From Rhodococcus sp. P-2 (GTDB lineage: Bacteria > Actinomycetota > Actinomycetes > Mycobacteriales > Mycobacteriaceae), in the NCBI RefSeq assembly GCF_016598535.1, contig NZ_CP066779.1:5516053-5580052 (forward strand): DNA of 64,000 nucleotides, read 5' to 3'. The stretch's first letter is position 1. Every line of letters starts with the position of its first letter. Under the pieces are notes generated by a model. That model saw only the letters and a list, made by a program, of their open reading frames with translations, did no database searches and had not been told where the DNA came from. Positions 52,858 through 63,703 of this stretch are shown piece after piece. Position numbers and translations under genes: made by a program.

Positions 52858-53625
52858 ATGACAGGCAATGCGGACACTCCACAGGGAGCCGCGGCGTTTG
52901 CTTCCGCAGCAGATTCGCTCGACACTCTCGCCGAAGCGATCGCCGGACTCCGGTCCACTCTGAACACGGACGAGCATCTCGACTCCATGCTCCAACGTCT
53001 GGCCGAGACTGCTGTCAAAGCCCTGCCGGATGCCGATGCTGTCAGCGTGACGGTGCTGTCCGCCGATGGCCCACGAACTGCCGCATCCACCGCGGACTAC
53101 CTTTCCGAAATAGACGACGCCCAGCACTCTGCCGATCGTGGTCCGTGCGTTGACGCCGCGCGCACTGTGTCGTCGGTACGGGCAAAGGTGGGTGATCACG
53201 AGGACACATGGCCGGAATTCACCGCCGAGGCCCGCAAACAAGGCGTCCGGTCCTACTTGTCCGTGCCGATCACCATGGGAGAAGGCAGCACCGAACTACT
53301 CGGCGCTTTCAACGTCTACGGATTCGCGTCGACAGAGTTCAAGCCCTTCGACGAGGAGTTGATGAAATTGTTCACCGCCGGTGCGGGCGCAGCGATCGCA
53401 GATTCACGACGCTGGCGTCAGGCGCACGAACACATCGAACAACTGCACTGCGCCATGGAATCTCGGGCCGAGATCGAACAGGCCAAGGGCGTCCTGATCG
53501 CCGTCCACGGTATCGACGCCGACGAAGCATTCAGCCGTCTCGTGCAGCAATCGCAGCACACCAACGTGAAACTGCACGAGGTTGCCCGGATGCTCGTCGA
53601 TTCGGTGCGCCACCGCCGGTTCTGA
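52858..53625 (+). CDS. GAF-ANTAR RNA-binding regulator
   Basis: 255 residues. GAF domain at about 35-180 (LDSMLQRLAETAVKALPDAD, SADRGPCVDAARTVSSVRAK, VRSYLSVPITMG) followed by ANTAR at about 195-250 (MESRAEIEQAKGVLIAVHGI, LVQQSQHTNVKLHEVARMLV). This is a common actinobacterial architecture for a ligand-controlled antiterminator. The GAF ligand is not predictable. Second ANTAR protein in the window, unlike the first in its sensor. Confidence 0.93.
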   Translation: MTGNADTPQGAAAFASAADSLDTLAEAIAGLRSTLNTDEHLDSMLQRLAETAVKALPDADAVSVTVLSADGPRTAASTADYLSEIDDAQHSADRGPCVDAARTVSSVRAKVGDHEDTWPEFTAEARKQGVRSYLSVPITMGEGSTELLGAFNVYGFASTEFKPFDEELMKLFTAGAGAAIADSRRWRQAHEHIEQLHCAMESRAEIEQAKGVLIAVHGIDADEAFSRLVQQSQHTNVKLHEVARMLVDSVRHRRF

Positions 53626-53826
53626 AAGAACGCCGGTGACAAAACCCCGTTTTGTACCCCGAAGGTGCAGTTCCCAAACGCATCCAGAGATGTTTCACCG
53701 AAACAGTTTTCGACCTGCGTAACTGCTGGCGGTCGCGCGGCGGCACTCGTCCGAAATGTGGTTATCTGTTGAGAACCGGGACGAAAGAAGACCCGACCGT
53801 ACCAGGGTGAGGAAAGGATCGTCACT

Positions 53827-54531
53827 GTGCCAATCGACCAGGTTCTTGTCGTAGTTCCCGCCCACAACGAAGCCGAAGACCTTCCCAACTGCCTTCGCGC
53901 ACTCGCAACAGCGGCATCGGCTTGCGTTGTCCCCGTCCGACTTGTTGCCGTCCTCGACAACTGTTCGGACGGAACCGCGGGGGTCGTCCCCGACGGAGTG
54001 GAAGTACTGCGCGTCGAGCATCAGAACGTCGGACGTTCGCGAGCGACGGGCTTCTCCGCGTTCGGCTCAGATTTGGGCGCCTCAGCGTGGTTCACCACCA
54101 CCGATGCCGATTCGGTGGTCGGCCCTACGTGGATTGCGCGCCAATTGGAATATGCGCGTACAGCGGATGTCGTCGCGGGAACCGTGCGCATCGCCGACTG
54201 GGAAGGTCATCCACACTCCGTCCGCGAACGATACGAACGTATGTATCACGAGCATCCGTACGGTCGACACGGTCACGTCCACGGTGCCAACCTCGGTGTC
54301 CGCGCCGACATGTACTGGAGCGTCGGAGGATTCTCCGATCTCGAAGAAGACGAGGACGTCGATCTCGTCCGGCGGTTGAGCGAAGCTGGTGCCTGTATCG
54401 CATGGGCCGAAGACATTGCGGTCACCACGTCTGCACGTCTCGACGGCCGAACTCCGGGCGGTTTTGCCGGACATATCCGTAACCTGGGTGGTACGACCGC
54501 CGATAACGAAGAAGCGGAGCTGGCACGATGA
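53827..54531 (+). CDS. Glycosyltransferase family 2 (first gene of NodS/PIG-L operon)
   Basis: 234 residues from a GTG (AAAGGA upstream). Compact GT-A enzyme: VLVVVPAHNEAEDLPNCLRA, VLDNCSDGTAG, WFTTTDADSVVGPTWIARQL (DxD) and GHVHGANLGVRADMYWSVGG, then LEEDEDVDLVRRLSEAG. No membrane segments, so it acts on a soluble or membrane-edge acceptor. Coupled by ATGA to the acyl-CoA-dehydrogenase-like gene. Product unknown. Confidence 0.9.
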   Translation: MPIDQVLVVVPAHNEAEDLPNCLRALATAASACVVPVRLVAVLDNCSDGTAGVVPDGVEVLRVEHQNVGRSRATGFSAFGSDLGASAWFTTTDADSVVGPTWIARQLEYARTADVVAGTVRIADWEGHPHSVRERYERMYHEHPYGRHGHVHGANLGVRADMYWSVGGFSDLEEDEDVDLVRRLSEAGACIAWAEDIAVTTSARLDGRTPGGFAGHIRNLGGTTADNEEAELAR

Positions 54532-55466
54532 AACGACTACACACACTCCTGGACGCAGGTGGACTGTACTTGCCGTTGCCCGGCGGCGGCGCGACGGCCG
54601 CACGATGGACTTCCCTGGCAGAACTCACTCGAGAGAACGTGGTCCTCGGCCGAATGGCTGAGGCCCACACCGATGCAGTCGCGATACTCACCGAACTCGA
54701 CGGACCCGATCCCGAACCGGGTCAGCTGTGGGGAGTGTGGGCAGCCGAGCCACCCGAACCAGTGGTGAATGCATCTGAGCACGTGGGAATCTGGACGCTC
54801 ACCGGTCGCAAGTTGTGGTGTTCGGGCGCCAACACCTGCACGCATGCACTGATCACCGCGTTGGTCGACGGTGTCCCCTCGCTCTTCGCGGTCGAGCTCG
54901 GGCTACCTGGGGTACATCCCGTTCCCGATTCGTGGAAGGCCGTTGGCATGGCCGAAAGCGACTCCAGCGCAGTCGATTTCGACATGGTTCCGGCAATACC
55001 GGTCGGGACGGCAGGCGACTACCTGAGCCGGCCGGGGTTCTGGCACGGCGCGATAGGAGTGGCCGCATGCTGGTACGGCGGTGCCTGCGGCGTCGCAGAT
55101 CCGTTGTACGACAAGGCCGCAAGCAGCGAGGATCCCTATGTACTCGCGCACCTCGGTGCGGTCGACGCGGCGTTGGCCGCGGCCCGCAACGCGCTCGCAG
55201 TCGCGGCGGCGGAGATCGACGCCGACCCTTTCGACGAAAATGCCGAGGCCATGCAACGGGCACTGCGTGTGCGGGCAATCGTCGAGCGCGCCGCCACCGA
55301 GACCCTGGATCGGGTGGGACGCGCTCTCGGGGCTGCGCCGCTCTGCATGGACGCCGAGCATGCCGCCCGCGTCGCCGACCTCACCGTCTACTTGCGGCAG
55401 AGCCACGCCGAGAAGGATCTCGCAGAACTGGGCCGGATTGCGGCCAAGGGGAAACGGCCGTGGTGA
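54528..55466 (+). CDS. Acyl-CoA dehydrogenase-like flavoprotein
   Basis: 312 residues, shorter than the usual 380 of acyl-CoA dehydrogenases, with the N-terminal helical domain reduced. The middle beta region has LTGRKLWCSGANTCTHALIT (FAD contact) and the C-terminal helices have LGAVDAALAAARNALAVAAA and ATETLDRVGRALGAAPLCMD. The catalytic Glu could not be placed, so it may work on an acyl or amino-sugar substrate other than acyl-CoA. Overlaps both neighbours (ATGA, GTGA). Confidence 0.82.
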   Translation: MKRLHTLLDAGGLYLPLPGGGATAARWTSLAELTRENVVLGRMAEAHTDAVAILTELDGPDPEPGQLWGVWAAEPPEPVVNASEHVGIWTLTGRKLWCSGANTCTHALITALVDGVPSLFAVELGLPGVHPVPDSWKAVGMAESDSSAVDFDMVPAIPVGTAGDYLSRPGFWHGAIGVAACWYGGACGVADPLYDKAASSEDPYVLAHLGAVDAALAAARNALAVAAAEIDADPFDENAEAMQRALRVRAIVERAATETLDRVGRALGAAPLCMDAEHAARVADLTVYLRQSHAEKDLAELGRIAAKGKRPW

Positions 55467-56218
55467 ACTCGAAACTGTTCGCGCAGAAGCCCGTCGACGA
55501 CGGTGGCACCCCCGAATCGACGTGGCGGGAGTGGGGACGCAGGTTTCCGGAACTGGACCTGAGCGGGTGCTCGCGATTGATCGTCGTCGCACCTCATCCT
55601 GACGACGAAATCCTCGGCCTGGGTGGAACCGCACTCCTGGCAACACTTTCCGGAATCAATGTCCACGTGGTGTCCGTCACCGACGGCGGCGCTTCACATC
55701 CCGACTCACCGACGGTGACTCAGCCCGAGATGGAACAACTTCGACGGTCCGAGTCGGATCGAGCGGCGCGTGTGCTCGGGATTCCCGCGCCGGTTCGATT
55801 GAGCATCCCGGACGGGAAGATCGGCGAGAACCGGCGAGAGTTGACCGACCGCCTCAGATCGATTCTCGGTGATTCCTCGGCCGATACCTGGTGCGCCTCG
55901 ACGTGGCGAGGGGACGGCCACCCGGATCATGAAGCCACCGGTGACGCTGCGGCAAGGGCGTGCGCGGATACCGGAGCACGATTGATCGAGTACCCCATCT
56001 GGGCGTGGCATTGGGCCGCGCCGGATCATGCGGCAGTCCCGTGGGACAGAGCAAGAAGAGTGACCTTGCCCTCCGACGTGCAGGCTGCAAAATCTGCTGC
56101 CACCAATGAGTTCACTTCACAGATCGCCCCGCTTTCCGATCACCCCGCGGATGCGCCCATCCTCCCCCGACACGCGATGGAACGACTACTGCGACCGTAC
56201 GAGACGGTGTTCGTATGA
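55463..56218 (+). CDS. PIG-L (GlcNAc-PI de-N-acetylase) family deacetylase
   Basis: 251 residues from a GTG overlapping the previous stop. Zinc-binding motif LIVVAPHPDDEILGLGG (H45, D47-D48, E49) and RGDGHPDHEATGDAA (H153, H156) are the PIG-L/MshB signature. These enzymes remove the acetyl group from an N-acetylglucosamine-type sugar. MshB proper makes mycothiol; this copy sits in a different operon and probably deacetylates the product of the adjacent GT2. Confidence 0.92.
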   Translation: MNSKLFAQKPVDDGGTPESTWREWGRRFPELDLSGCSRLIVVAPHPDDEILGLGGTALLATLSGINVHVVSVTDGGASHPDSPTVTQPEMEQLRRSESDRAARVLGIPAPVRLSIPDGKIGENRRELTDRLRSILGDSSADTWCASTWRGDGHPDHEATGDAAARACADTGARLIEYPIWAWHWAAPDHAAVPWDRARRVTLPSDVQAAKSAATNEFTSQIAPLSDHPADAPILPRHAMERLLRPYETVFV

Positions 56219-56829
56219 GCGATCGTGAACTGCCCGTGGATTACTTCGCCAAGATGTATGCCGCACAGTCCGACCCATGGGATTTCGAATCCCGCTGGTA
56301 CGAGCAGCGAAAGTACGCGCTCAGTGTCGCCATGCTCCCGAAACCTCGATACCGCCGCGCGTTCGAACCTGGGTGCTCGATCGGGGTTCTCACCGAGAAG
56401 TTGGCCGAGCGCTGCGACAGCGTTCTCGCCACCGACATCGTCCCCGTCGCACTGGAGAATGCTCGCGCGCGGCTTTCCGGTCGTGACGCCGAATTTCGTC
56501 TCTGGGCTTTGGGTGACGACTGGCCCGACGAGACCTTCGACCTCGTCGTCGTCAGCGAGGTCGGCTACTACCTCACCTTCGAAAAGCTCACCGAGGCAAT
56601 GCTGCACGTCGTCGAGCACCTCGAGCCTGGCGGAACGCTGCTGTGCGCCCATTGGCGTCACGTCGTACCGGAGTATCCGCAAAACGGTGACGCCGTTCAT
56701 TCGGCTGTGCGCCAGACGCCGGGGTTGGCGCAGTTCGCGTCGTACCAGGACGAGGACGTGCTGATCGATGTCTTCGTGAAAGGTCCACCGTCACCACCAT
56801 CGGTAGCTCGTTCCGAAGGTTTGATCTAG
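56215..56829 (+). CDS. NodS-like SAM-dependent methyltransferase
   Basis: 204 residues, ATGA overlap with the deacetylase. It begins LPVDYFAKMYAAQSDPWDFE, SRWYEQRKYALSVAMLP, then FEPGCSIGVLTEKLAERCDS (SAM loop) and FDLVVVSEVGYYLTFEKLTE, the NodS family pattern. NodS N-methylates the free amine of a deacetylated chitooligosaccharide. The operon order, deacetylase then methyltransferase, fits the same chemistry. Ends at a strong terminator. Confidence 0.9.
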   Translation: MSDRELPVDYFAKMYAAQSDPWDFESRWYEQRKYALSVAMLPKPRYRRAFEPGCSIGVLTEKLAERCDSVLATDIVPVALENARARLSGRDAEFRLWALGDDWPDETFDLVVVSEVGYYLTFEKLTEAMLHVVEHLEPGGTLLCAHWRHVVPEYPQNGDAVHSAVRQTPGLAQFASYQDEDVLIDVFVKGPPSPPSVARSEGLI

Positions 56830-56836
56830 AACCCCT

Positions 56837-56876
56837 GTGCGCGGTTGAGGAGTGTGGGGACTCCTCAACCGCGCAC
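56837..56876. terminator. Strong bidirectional hairpin
   Basis: GTGCGCGGTTGAGGAGT pairs perfectly with ACTCCTCAACCGCGCAC (17 bp, 6-nt loop), between the convergent ends of the methyltransferase (56829) and tatA-like (56881) genes. Confidence 0.85.
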
Positions 56877-56880
56877 GGGG

Positions 56881-57057
56881 TCAGTCTCGCTTCTCCAACG
56901 CGAGGTCCGTATCCGAGTGCAGTTCACCGACTTCGGACTTCAGGATCCGCATCGACCGGCCGAGGCCGCGGGCCGCGTCGGGCAGCTTCTTCGAACCGAA
57001 CAGCACCACGAGCACTACTGCGACGATCGCCCAGTGGGTCGGGCTCAGCGCGCCCAT
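56881..57057 (-). CDS. TatA/E-like Sec-independent translocase subunit
   Basis: 58 residues from the ATG at 57057, overlapping the RidA gene stop by 1 nt. Short N-terminus, one helix ([20 protein letters not shown]), the F-G-x-K-K-L-P hinge of TatA, then an amphipathic helix ([16 protein letters not shown]) and an acidic tail. It forms or assists the Tat pore for folded proteins. Shorter than the usual TatA (80-100 residues), so it may be an accessory copy devoted to the Tat substrate two genes upstream. Confidence 0.92.
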   Translation of the reverse strand: MGALSPTHWAIVAVVLVVLFGSKKLPDAARGLGRSMRILKSEVGELHSDTDLALEKRD

Positions 57058-57728
57058 CAGGCGGGTTCCTTGCCCTCGGGGTACACCGCATCGACCTCTA
57101 CCTCGACGAGCCAACCGGCAACCGGCAGTCCGGCAACCTCGAGCGCGAAGCGGGTGGGGCGGGCGCTGTTGCGCTCGATCGGAGCGATCGGCTCGGCAGT
57201 GCCCATCGGAACCAGCTCCGTATCACCGGTGTCGAGATTGGTATTGGCGAAGAACTGGCGGTACGCGCGATTCCATCCTGTGTAGTCGGCCTTGTCCGAC
57301 CCCGGCGCGTTGTCCAGGAAGACGCGCATCGTCACGACGTCTTCGAGACTCAATCCCTGGGCTTCGAGGTTGTCGCGGATCTTCTTGAGTACGTTGATGC
57401 CCTGCGCCTCGGTGACGGTGACCCCGGCAGGCAGAACTCCACCGGAGAACTGGCCGTCGATGTACGACTCCGGCGAACCTTCCGGCGCCGCCTTGTTTCC
57501 TGCCGACGGGCCGATGCCGCTGGTCTTGTAGATCGCGGTGTCGCCGCCGATCGCGACACCCTGAGCGATCATCGGGTTGGCCTGCCCCGCTTCGAGAATC
57601 GATTTGGAGACGAACGAACTCGATGTGGTCTCGGCGTCCGCCTCGTCAGACGAGCAGGCAGTGGCGAACCCCAGTAGCGCGGTGGCGGCGAATGCCGCTG
57701 CAAGGACCTTGGTGCTGCGAGATTTCAT
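57057..57728 (-). CDS. RidA-family lipoprotein
   Basis: 223 residues from the ATG at 57728 (GGAGG upstream). A lipoprotein signal peptide ends in a lipobox FATAC (Cys about 26). The RidA/YjgF domain fills the rest: [60 protein letters not shown] and [20 protein letters not shown], with the Arg and Glu regions of the active site. RidA hydrolyses reactive enamines and imines. An exported form is unusual; it would treat the products of the adjacent amine oxidase outside the cell. Confidence 0.88.
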   Translation of the reverse strand: MKSRSTKVLAAAFAATALLGFATACSSDEADAETTSSSFVSKSILEAGQANPMIAQGVAIGGDTAIYKTSGIGPSAGNKAAPEGSPESYIDGQFSGGVLPAGVTVTEAQGINVLKKIRDNLEAQGLSLEDVVTMRVFLDNAPGSDKADYTGWNRAYRQFFANTNLDTGDTELVPMGTAEPIAPIERNSARPTRFALEVAGLPVAGWLVEVEVDAVYPEGKEPA

Positions 57729-57766
57729 GATGTGACCTCCAGAAATGTGATGGAAAATGAAGCACG

Positions 57767-59557
<1,791 letters not shown>

Positions 59558-59585
59558 TTACAGAACCGGACTAGCGTGACGCGAC

Positions 59586-61097
59586 ATGTCCGCTCTCACC
59601 GAAGCCATCGCGCGGTCCTTCACCACGCGCGAGAAGCAGCCCCCGGCGCGATCGCCGCTGCGCGCGTTGGGCCGTCGGCAACTCTCCGGCGCGGAGGTGC
59701 TGGCCCAGTCGGTGGCAACCACTGCTCCCGCGGTGTCGATGGTCGTTCTGCCCGTCACCATGCTGACACACGGCCGATTGTTGAGCGGGATGATCACCAT
59801 CATCGCGGCCACCGTGCTGGTGACGCTCATAGCGTTCTGCGTTTCACAGTTCACGCGCCGAATGGCAGCATCAGGTGGGCTGCACAGCTTCGTCTTTCGT
59901 GGACTGGGCACCCGGGCAGCATTGACCACCGGCATCGCCATGTTGGTCAAATACGTCGGAAGCGCGGTGATGACGCTCTACCACGGAGGACAGGCCGCAA
60001 TCGCATTGCTCGGCTTCGCGGGTGTGCACGTGGACAAGACTTTTCACGTCATCGCGCTCTATCTGGGGATAGCCCTGCTGATTCTCGGTGCCCTCGTTCG
60101 GGGTGTCAGATTTGCCGCTCTCGCGATCCTCGTCGTCGAAAGCTGTTCACTGCTGTTCATAGTCGGGCTCATGGTCCTGGGCGGTTCCGGAAGCCAACAG
60201 GCACAGATCGTTCCGCCCAGCTCCGGCCACGGATTACTGCTCACCGCCCTGGCTGCCGTGTTCGCTCTCGCCGGATTCGAGAGCGCGGCCTTCTTCGGCC
60301 CCGAAGCTCGTCGTCCGCTGGTAACCGTCACCCGCACAGTTCTTCTCACCCCGATCATCTGTGGATCGCTCTTCATCTTCGCGGGCTGGGCCGCTTGGTC
60401 CGGACGCAGTGACACTCTGGTCAACGCCTATCTTCACGGAACGGCGACAGGTGTGAGCCCCGCCGTCGTGATCGCGCTCAACGTCGGTCTGGGGTGCTCG
60501 TGGCTGGCGTCGTCGATGGCGTCGTCCAATGCTGCGTCACGCCTGGTCTATTCGTTCGGCGTCGAGCGGCTACTCCCCCGCCGGTTCGCCTCGGTTCACC
60601 GTGCCTTCCGCACGCCGTACTTTGCCTTGACCGCCGTCGTCTGCACAGTCCTGGTAGGCGGTGGAACTTTTGCCGTTCTCGGACGCGGAGAGATTTTCGA
60701 CGATGTCCGGCTGACGGTTCGCGGCGCCGTCATCGTGGCGTATGCACTGGTGGCGATCGCATCCGTGGTCTTCCTGACACGGATCGGTGAGCACACTCCC
60801 GGCGTTCTCGCGGCCGCGTCGTGTGGAAGTGGCGCCGGCGCGATAGTCCTCGGATACCTGGTTTACGCCAACACGATCGACCACGCGTACGTTGCACCGA
60901 TTGCCGTACTCGTGATCCTGACCTCGGGCACACTCTGGCAGTTCTACCTGCGACGCCGAAGCCCCAAAAGTCTGCTGCACGTCGGAGCTTTCGACAGCCC
61001 CGAAACCGAGGACGTACTACCCGGAGCTGGGGTGTTCGCCACCGACGCAGCCGGAAACATCGTGCTGGTGGGCGAGCCGACTGCCGGCGCCCGCTGA
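59586..61097 (+). CDS. APC-superfamily amino acid/amine permease
   Basis: 503 residues with about 12 helices. LRALGRRQLSGAEVLAQSVA followed by TTAPAVSMVVLPVTML is the APC start with the unwound first helix. The conserved FALAGFESAAFFGPEARRPL (helix 6 and its E-x-x-x-P/R pattern) is the substrate-site region. Divergent from the amine oxidase, 214 nt between starts, so probably imports the same amine or its product. It overlaps the IclR gene by 1 nt (TGATG). Confidence 0.88.
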   Translation: MSALTEAIARSFTTREKQPPARSPLRALGRRQLSGAEVLAQSVATTAPAVSMVVLPVTMLTHGRLLSGMITIIAATVLVTLIAFCVSQFTRRMAASGGLHSFVFRGLGTRAALTTGIAMLVKYVGSAVMTLYHGGQAAIALLGFAGVHVDKTFHVIALYLGIALLILGALVRGVRFAALAILVVESCSLLFIVGLMVLGGSGSQQAQIVPPSSGHGLLLTALAAVFALAGFESAAFFGPEARRPLVTVTRTVLLTPIICGSLFIFAGWAAWSGRSDTLVNAYLHGTATGVSPAVVIALNVGLGCSWLASSMASSNAASRLVYSFGVERLLPRRFASVHRAFRTPYFALTAVVCTVLVGGGTFAVLGRGEIFDDVRLTVRGAVIVAYALVAIASVVFLTRIGEHTPGVLAAASCGSGAGAIVLGYLVYANTIDHAYVAPIAVLVILTSGTLWQFYLRRRSPKSLLHVGAFDSPETEDVLPGAGVFATDAAGNIVLVGEPTAGAR

Positions 61098-61849
61098 TGG
61101 TGGGCCGACCCCGCGATCTCGGTGGGCACGAACCCCGAGCCGTTCAGCGCGCCCTTGCCCTGCTCGAGTCGGCAGCCAGGCTCGGATCGGGAGCCACCGC
61201 CAAAGACATTGCAGCCCTGGCCGACATCCCACCTGCCACCGCGTATCGGTTGCTCAACATCCTTGTCGCCGACGGCTACCTGGTTCGGATCGCCGACCTC
61301 TCCGGCTTCGCGCTGGGCCGACGCACCCGCGAATTGGCCGGGGCTGCCGCCGAACCCACACCCGTCGACAACTCGGTGCTCCTCGAAGAACTCCGCGAAC
61401 AGCTGAGGTTCGGCGTCTATCTCGCGTCGTTTGCAGAGAACAGAATTCGACTTGTGGATCGCGATCCCGACCACGAGCTCAGCGGTGAACGAACACTGGT
61501 CACAGCCGTTCACGCATCAGCTATCGGGAAGCTGCTCCTCGCCAGCCGACCCGAATTGGCCGAGACCCCATTGCGAAAGGTCACCGCACACACCATCACC
61601 GACGGCGACGCGTTGGAACTCGAACTCTCGCGGATCCGGCGCGGTGAGCCCGCCCGTGAGGTCGACGAGATTCGTGTCGGACGCTCTGCCGTCGCCGTCC
61701 CGATCCACGACGCGGAAAGGTGTGTCGTCGGTGCCTTGGCTGCGATAGGTCCGACCGGCAGACTTTCCGTGAACGACGCAGACCTGGTGGCGCTCTTGCG
61801 GGAGTACGCGGAACGCATCGTTGCTCCGACGATGTCGAAAGCAAGCTGA
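61097..61849 (+). CDS. IclR-family transcriptional regulator
   Basis: 250 residues from the ATG at 61097, inside the permease stop. N-terminal winged HTH at about 12-75: AVQRALALLESAARLGSGAT, IAALADIPPATAYRLLNILV, ADGYLVRIADLSGFALG. The C-terminal ligand domain has LVTAVHASAIGKLLLASRPE, VDEIRVGRSAVAVPIHDAE and VGALAAIGPTGRLS. It probably controls the permease and the divergent oxidase operon in response to an amine-derived ligand. Confidence 0.93.
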   Translation: MVGRPRDLGGHEPRAVQRALALLESAARLGSGATAKDIAALADIPPATAYRLLNILVADGYLVRIADLSGFALGRRTRELAGAAAEPTPVDNSVLLEELREQLRFGVYLASFAENRIRLVDRDPDHELSGERTLVTAVHASAIGKLLLASRPELAETPLRKVTAHTITDGDALELELSRIRRGEPAREVDEIRVGRSAVAVPIHDAERCVVGALAAIGPTGRLSVNDADLVALLREYAERIVAPTMSKAS

Positions 61850-61851
61850 AA

Positions 61852-63381
61852 TCACAGGCCGAAAACGCGTTTGGCAAAGCCGAGATGCTCGTCGGCCCAG
61901 CCGATGACGCCCAGAGTGGAGTCGAGATTCTGCGGCGGCGTGCGTACCAAGGTGTCGCGTCGGACGAGTCGGCCGAAATCGACCTGCGCTCGGTCGAACT
62001 GGACCCCGGCTGTGACCATGATGTTCGCCAGCTCGTGCGCCATCACCCCGTACGCGACTGTTGTGGGATGAACACCGTCGAGCGAGAAGAGGCCGCCCGA
62101 AGCGCGGCCACCGCGACCGTCTGCGGAGAGGAACAGTGAGTCCGGCACGGGTTGCAGATCGGTCAGTGCCTTGGGGAGGGGGTACGGCGTCCACCATGAC
62201 GGCCGCGCATTGACATCGGTGACGTAGCGCCGTGAAGCCACGCGCTCGAGCAACCCGGCAATATCGCAGAGGTACCAGTCCTTCCCCACCCGACGGGCAT
62301 TCGCCACGGCTTGCTCGATTCCGTCGTTGTACATGTCGATTGCGGTATCGACGGCCCACGCCTGCGCGCCGGTGATGTGTTGATCGCGCTGAGGGTCGAA
62401 GTCGGTGTCGCGCACCCATGGTCGCGCGTAATACGGGAAATATCGTGATCCGATTTCGATCTTGCCGCCGAGCCCGTGGGCGATCGGCGCGATGGTCACA
62501 TGCGGGACCGTGCAAAGAATGACGTGCTGGGCGTTGATCTTGCGGATCGCGGCCAGCACCTCGGTGTACTCCGACGCGAAGTGCTCCGGCTGCCACACCG
62601 TGTAATCGCGCTTACCATCCGGGTCGCGGAAGTTGTTGCCACTCCACTCGACCCGAAGTTCGGTGACGGTGCGGAGCGCATTGTTGGCACCGAGGAAGAC
62701 GATCAGAGTTTCGATGCCTTCCTTGCCCAGCTCCGCTGCTGCGTCGAACGCCGTCATGCGCTTCTCTGCCTCGGAGCCTCGCGGCAGAACTCTCAGTGCG
62801 GCACGCTCGCCGTTGTTCTCGACGATCTGGCTGATCAGGTCGTCGTGTGGTTGGTGAAGGGCCGCTTCACACCCCTGCGCGGTCTTGGTCAGAGCATCAC
62901 GAAGGTCCCACCCGTACACCGAAAGATTGTGATTGACGGCAGAGAAAGTCGGCGCCTCGCTGCCCGGTCCGCGTTCCCAGTAGTCCTCCACCTGGTCCAT
63001 GAACCCACGTGCAGCAAAGAGCGCGAGCGGAACCTCCCAGAGGTCGAGCCGCGGTCCGAAGCGCTCTTCGAGGGTGCGGAGCAGCAGTTCGATGTTGAGT
63101 GGGAGCCCGCCCGGGCCGCCGTATCGGGGAAAGCGGAACTGATCGAGCCAGCCCAACTGGTGAGCAATGATCGACGGGTACGACAGCTCGGTATTGAAGA
63201 CCGCCCCGCTCTGAAATCCCTGCGACAGCGAATCGCCGATGACCACCAACCTGTGGGGAGCATCGCCCCCAGGCGGAATAACCGGAATACCCAGGGTGGG
63301 ATCGAACTGCGGAATCCTGGGTCCCCCGGCGGCTGCGGCCACGACGTCGTCGGGAGTATCGGATGGAAGTTCCACGCCCAC
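61852..63381 (-). CDS. SGNH/GDSL-family hydrolase
   Basis: 509 residues, long for the family. Start at a GTG (GGAGG upstream); another GTG two codons later has better spacing. LVVIGDSLSQGFQSGA has nucleophile S51; LIVFLGANNALRTV is block III; SLDGVHPTTVAYGVMAHELA has D435 and H438. No clear signal peptide. Esterase or lipase acting on an unknown substrate. Convergent with the IclR gene, 2 nt between stops. Confidence 0.88.
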   Translation of the reverse strand: MGVELPSDTPDDVVAAAAGGPRIPQFDPTLGIPVIPPGGDAPHRLVVIGDSLSQGFQSGAVFNTELSYPSIIAHQLGWLDQFRFPRYGGPGGLPLNIELLLRTLEERFGPRLDLWEVPLALFAARGFMDQVEDYWERGPGSEAPTFSAVNHNLSVYGWDLRDALTKTAQGCEAALHQPHDDLISQIVENNGERAALRVLPRGSEAEKRMTAFDAAAELGKEGIETLIVFLGANNALRTVTELRVEWSGNNFRDPDGKRDYTVWQPEHFASEYTEVLAAIRKINAQHVILCTVPHVTIAPIAHGLGGKIEIGSRYFPYYARPWVRDTDFDPQRDQHITGAQAWAVDTAIDMYNDGIEQAVANARRVGKDWYLCDIAGLLERVASRRYVTDVNARPSWWTPYPLPKALTDLQPVPDSLFLSADGRGGRASGGLFSLDGVHPTTVAYGVMAHELANIMVTAGVQFDRAQVDFGRLVRRDTLVRTPPQNLDSTLGVIGWADEHLGFAKRVFGL

Positions 63382-63405
63382 TCACCTCCGGAAAAGTCCA
63401 GCTGG

Positions 63406-63612
63406 TCAGCTGATCAGTGGTGGCTTACGCCGATCGGCATTGTCCTGATCCGATTGCTTCTCTATGGACCTGACAACCTCGTCGGCCCACTGTTGATTTC
63501 GGCCGTCGAATTCTGCGCGGTCCCGGCGCGCGATACCGCGTCCGACCAGGATGGCAATCGGAATGGAACACACGACCCATACGAGTAGTACGCCTCCGAC
63601 AATCCACCACAT
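63406..63612 (-). CDS. Small single-helix membrane protein
   Basis: 68 residues. One N-terminal helix (MWWIVGGVLLVWVVCSIPIA) and a charged cytoplasmic tail (RRDRAEFDGRNQQWADEVV). No domain recognised. Lies 24 nt upstream of the SGNH hydrolase on the same strand, so probably cotranscribed. Confidence 0.65.
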   Translation of the reverse strand: MWWIVGGVLLVWVVCSIPIAILVGRGIARRDRAEFDGRNQQWADEVVRSIEKQSDQDNADRRKPPLIS

Positions 63613-63703
63613 ACTCAGTAATTGTGCCCGATTCGCCGACCGTTGTGCTCCAGGTCGAAACTTCTGTCCGAATCGTGGCGTTCAATTGAGGTGAGCTCGC
63701 AGG

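Noticed and set aside
61517-62596. A 359-codon minus-strand frame across the IclR and SGNH genes
   Set aside because: Both real genes have clear motifs in other frames; this frame has Arg/His bias and no motif.
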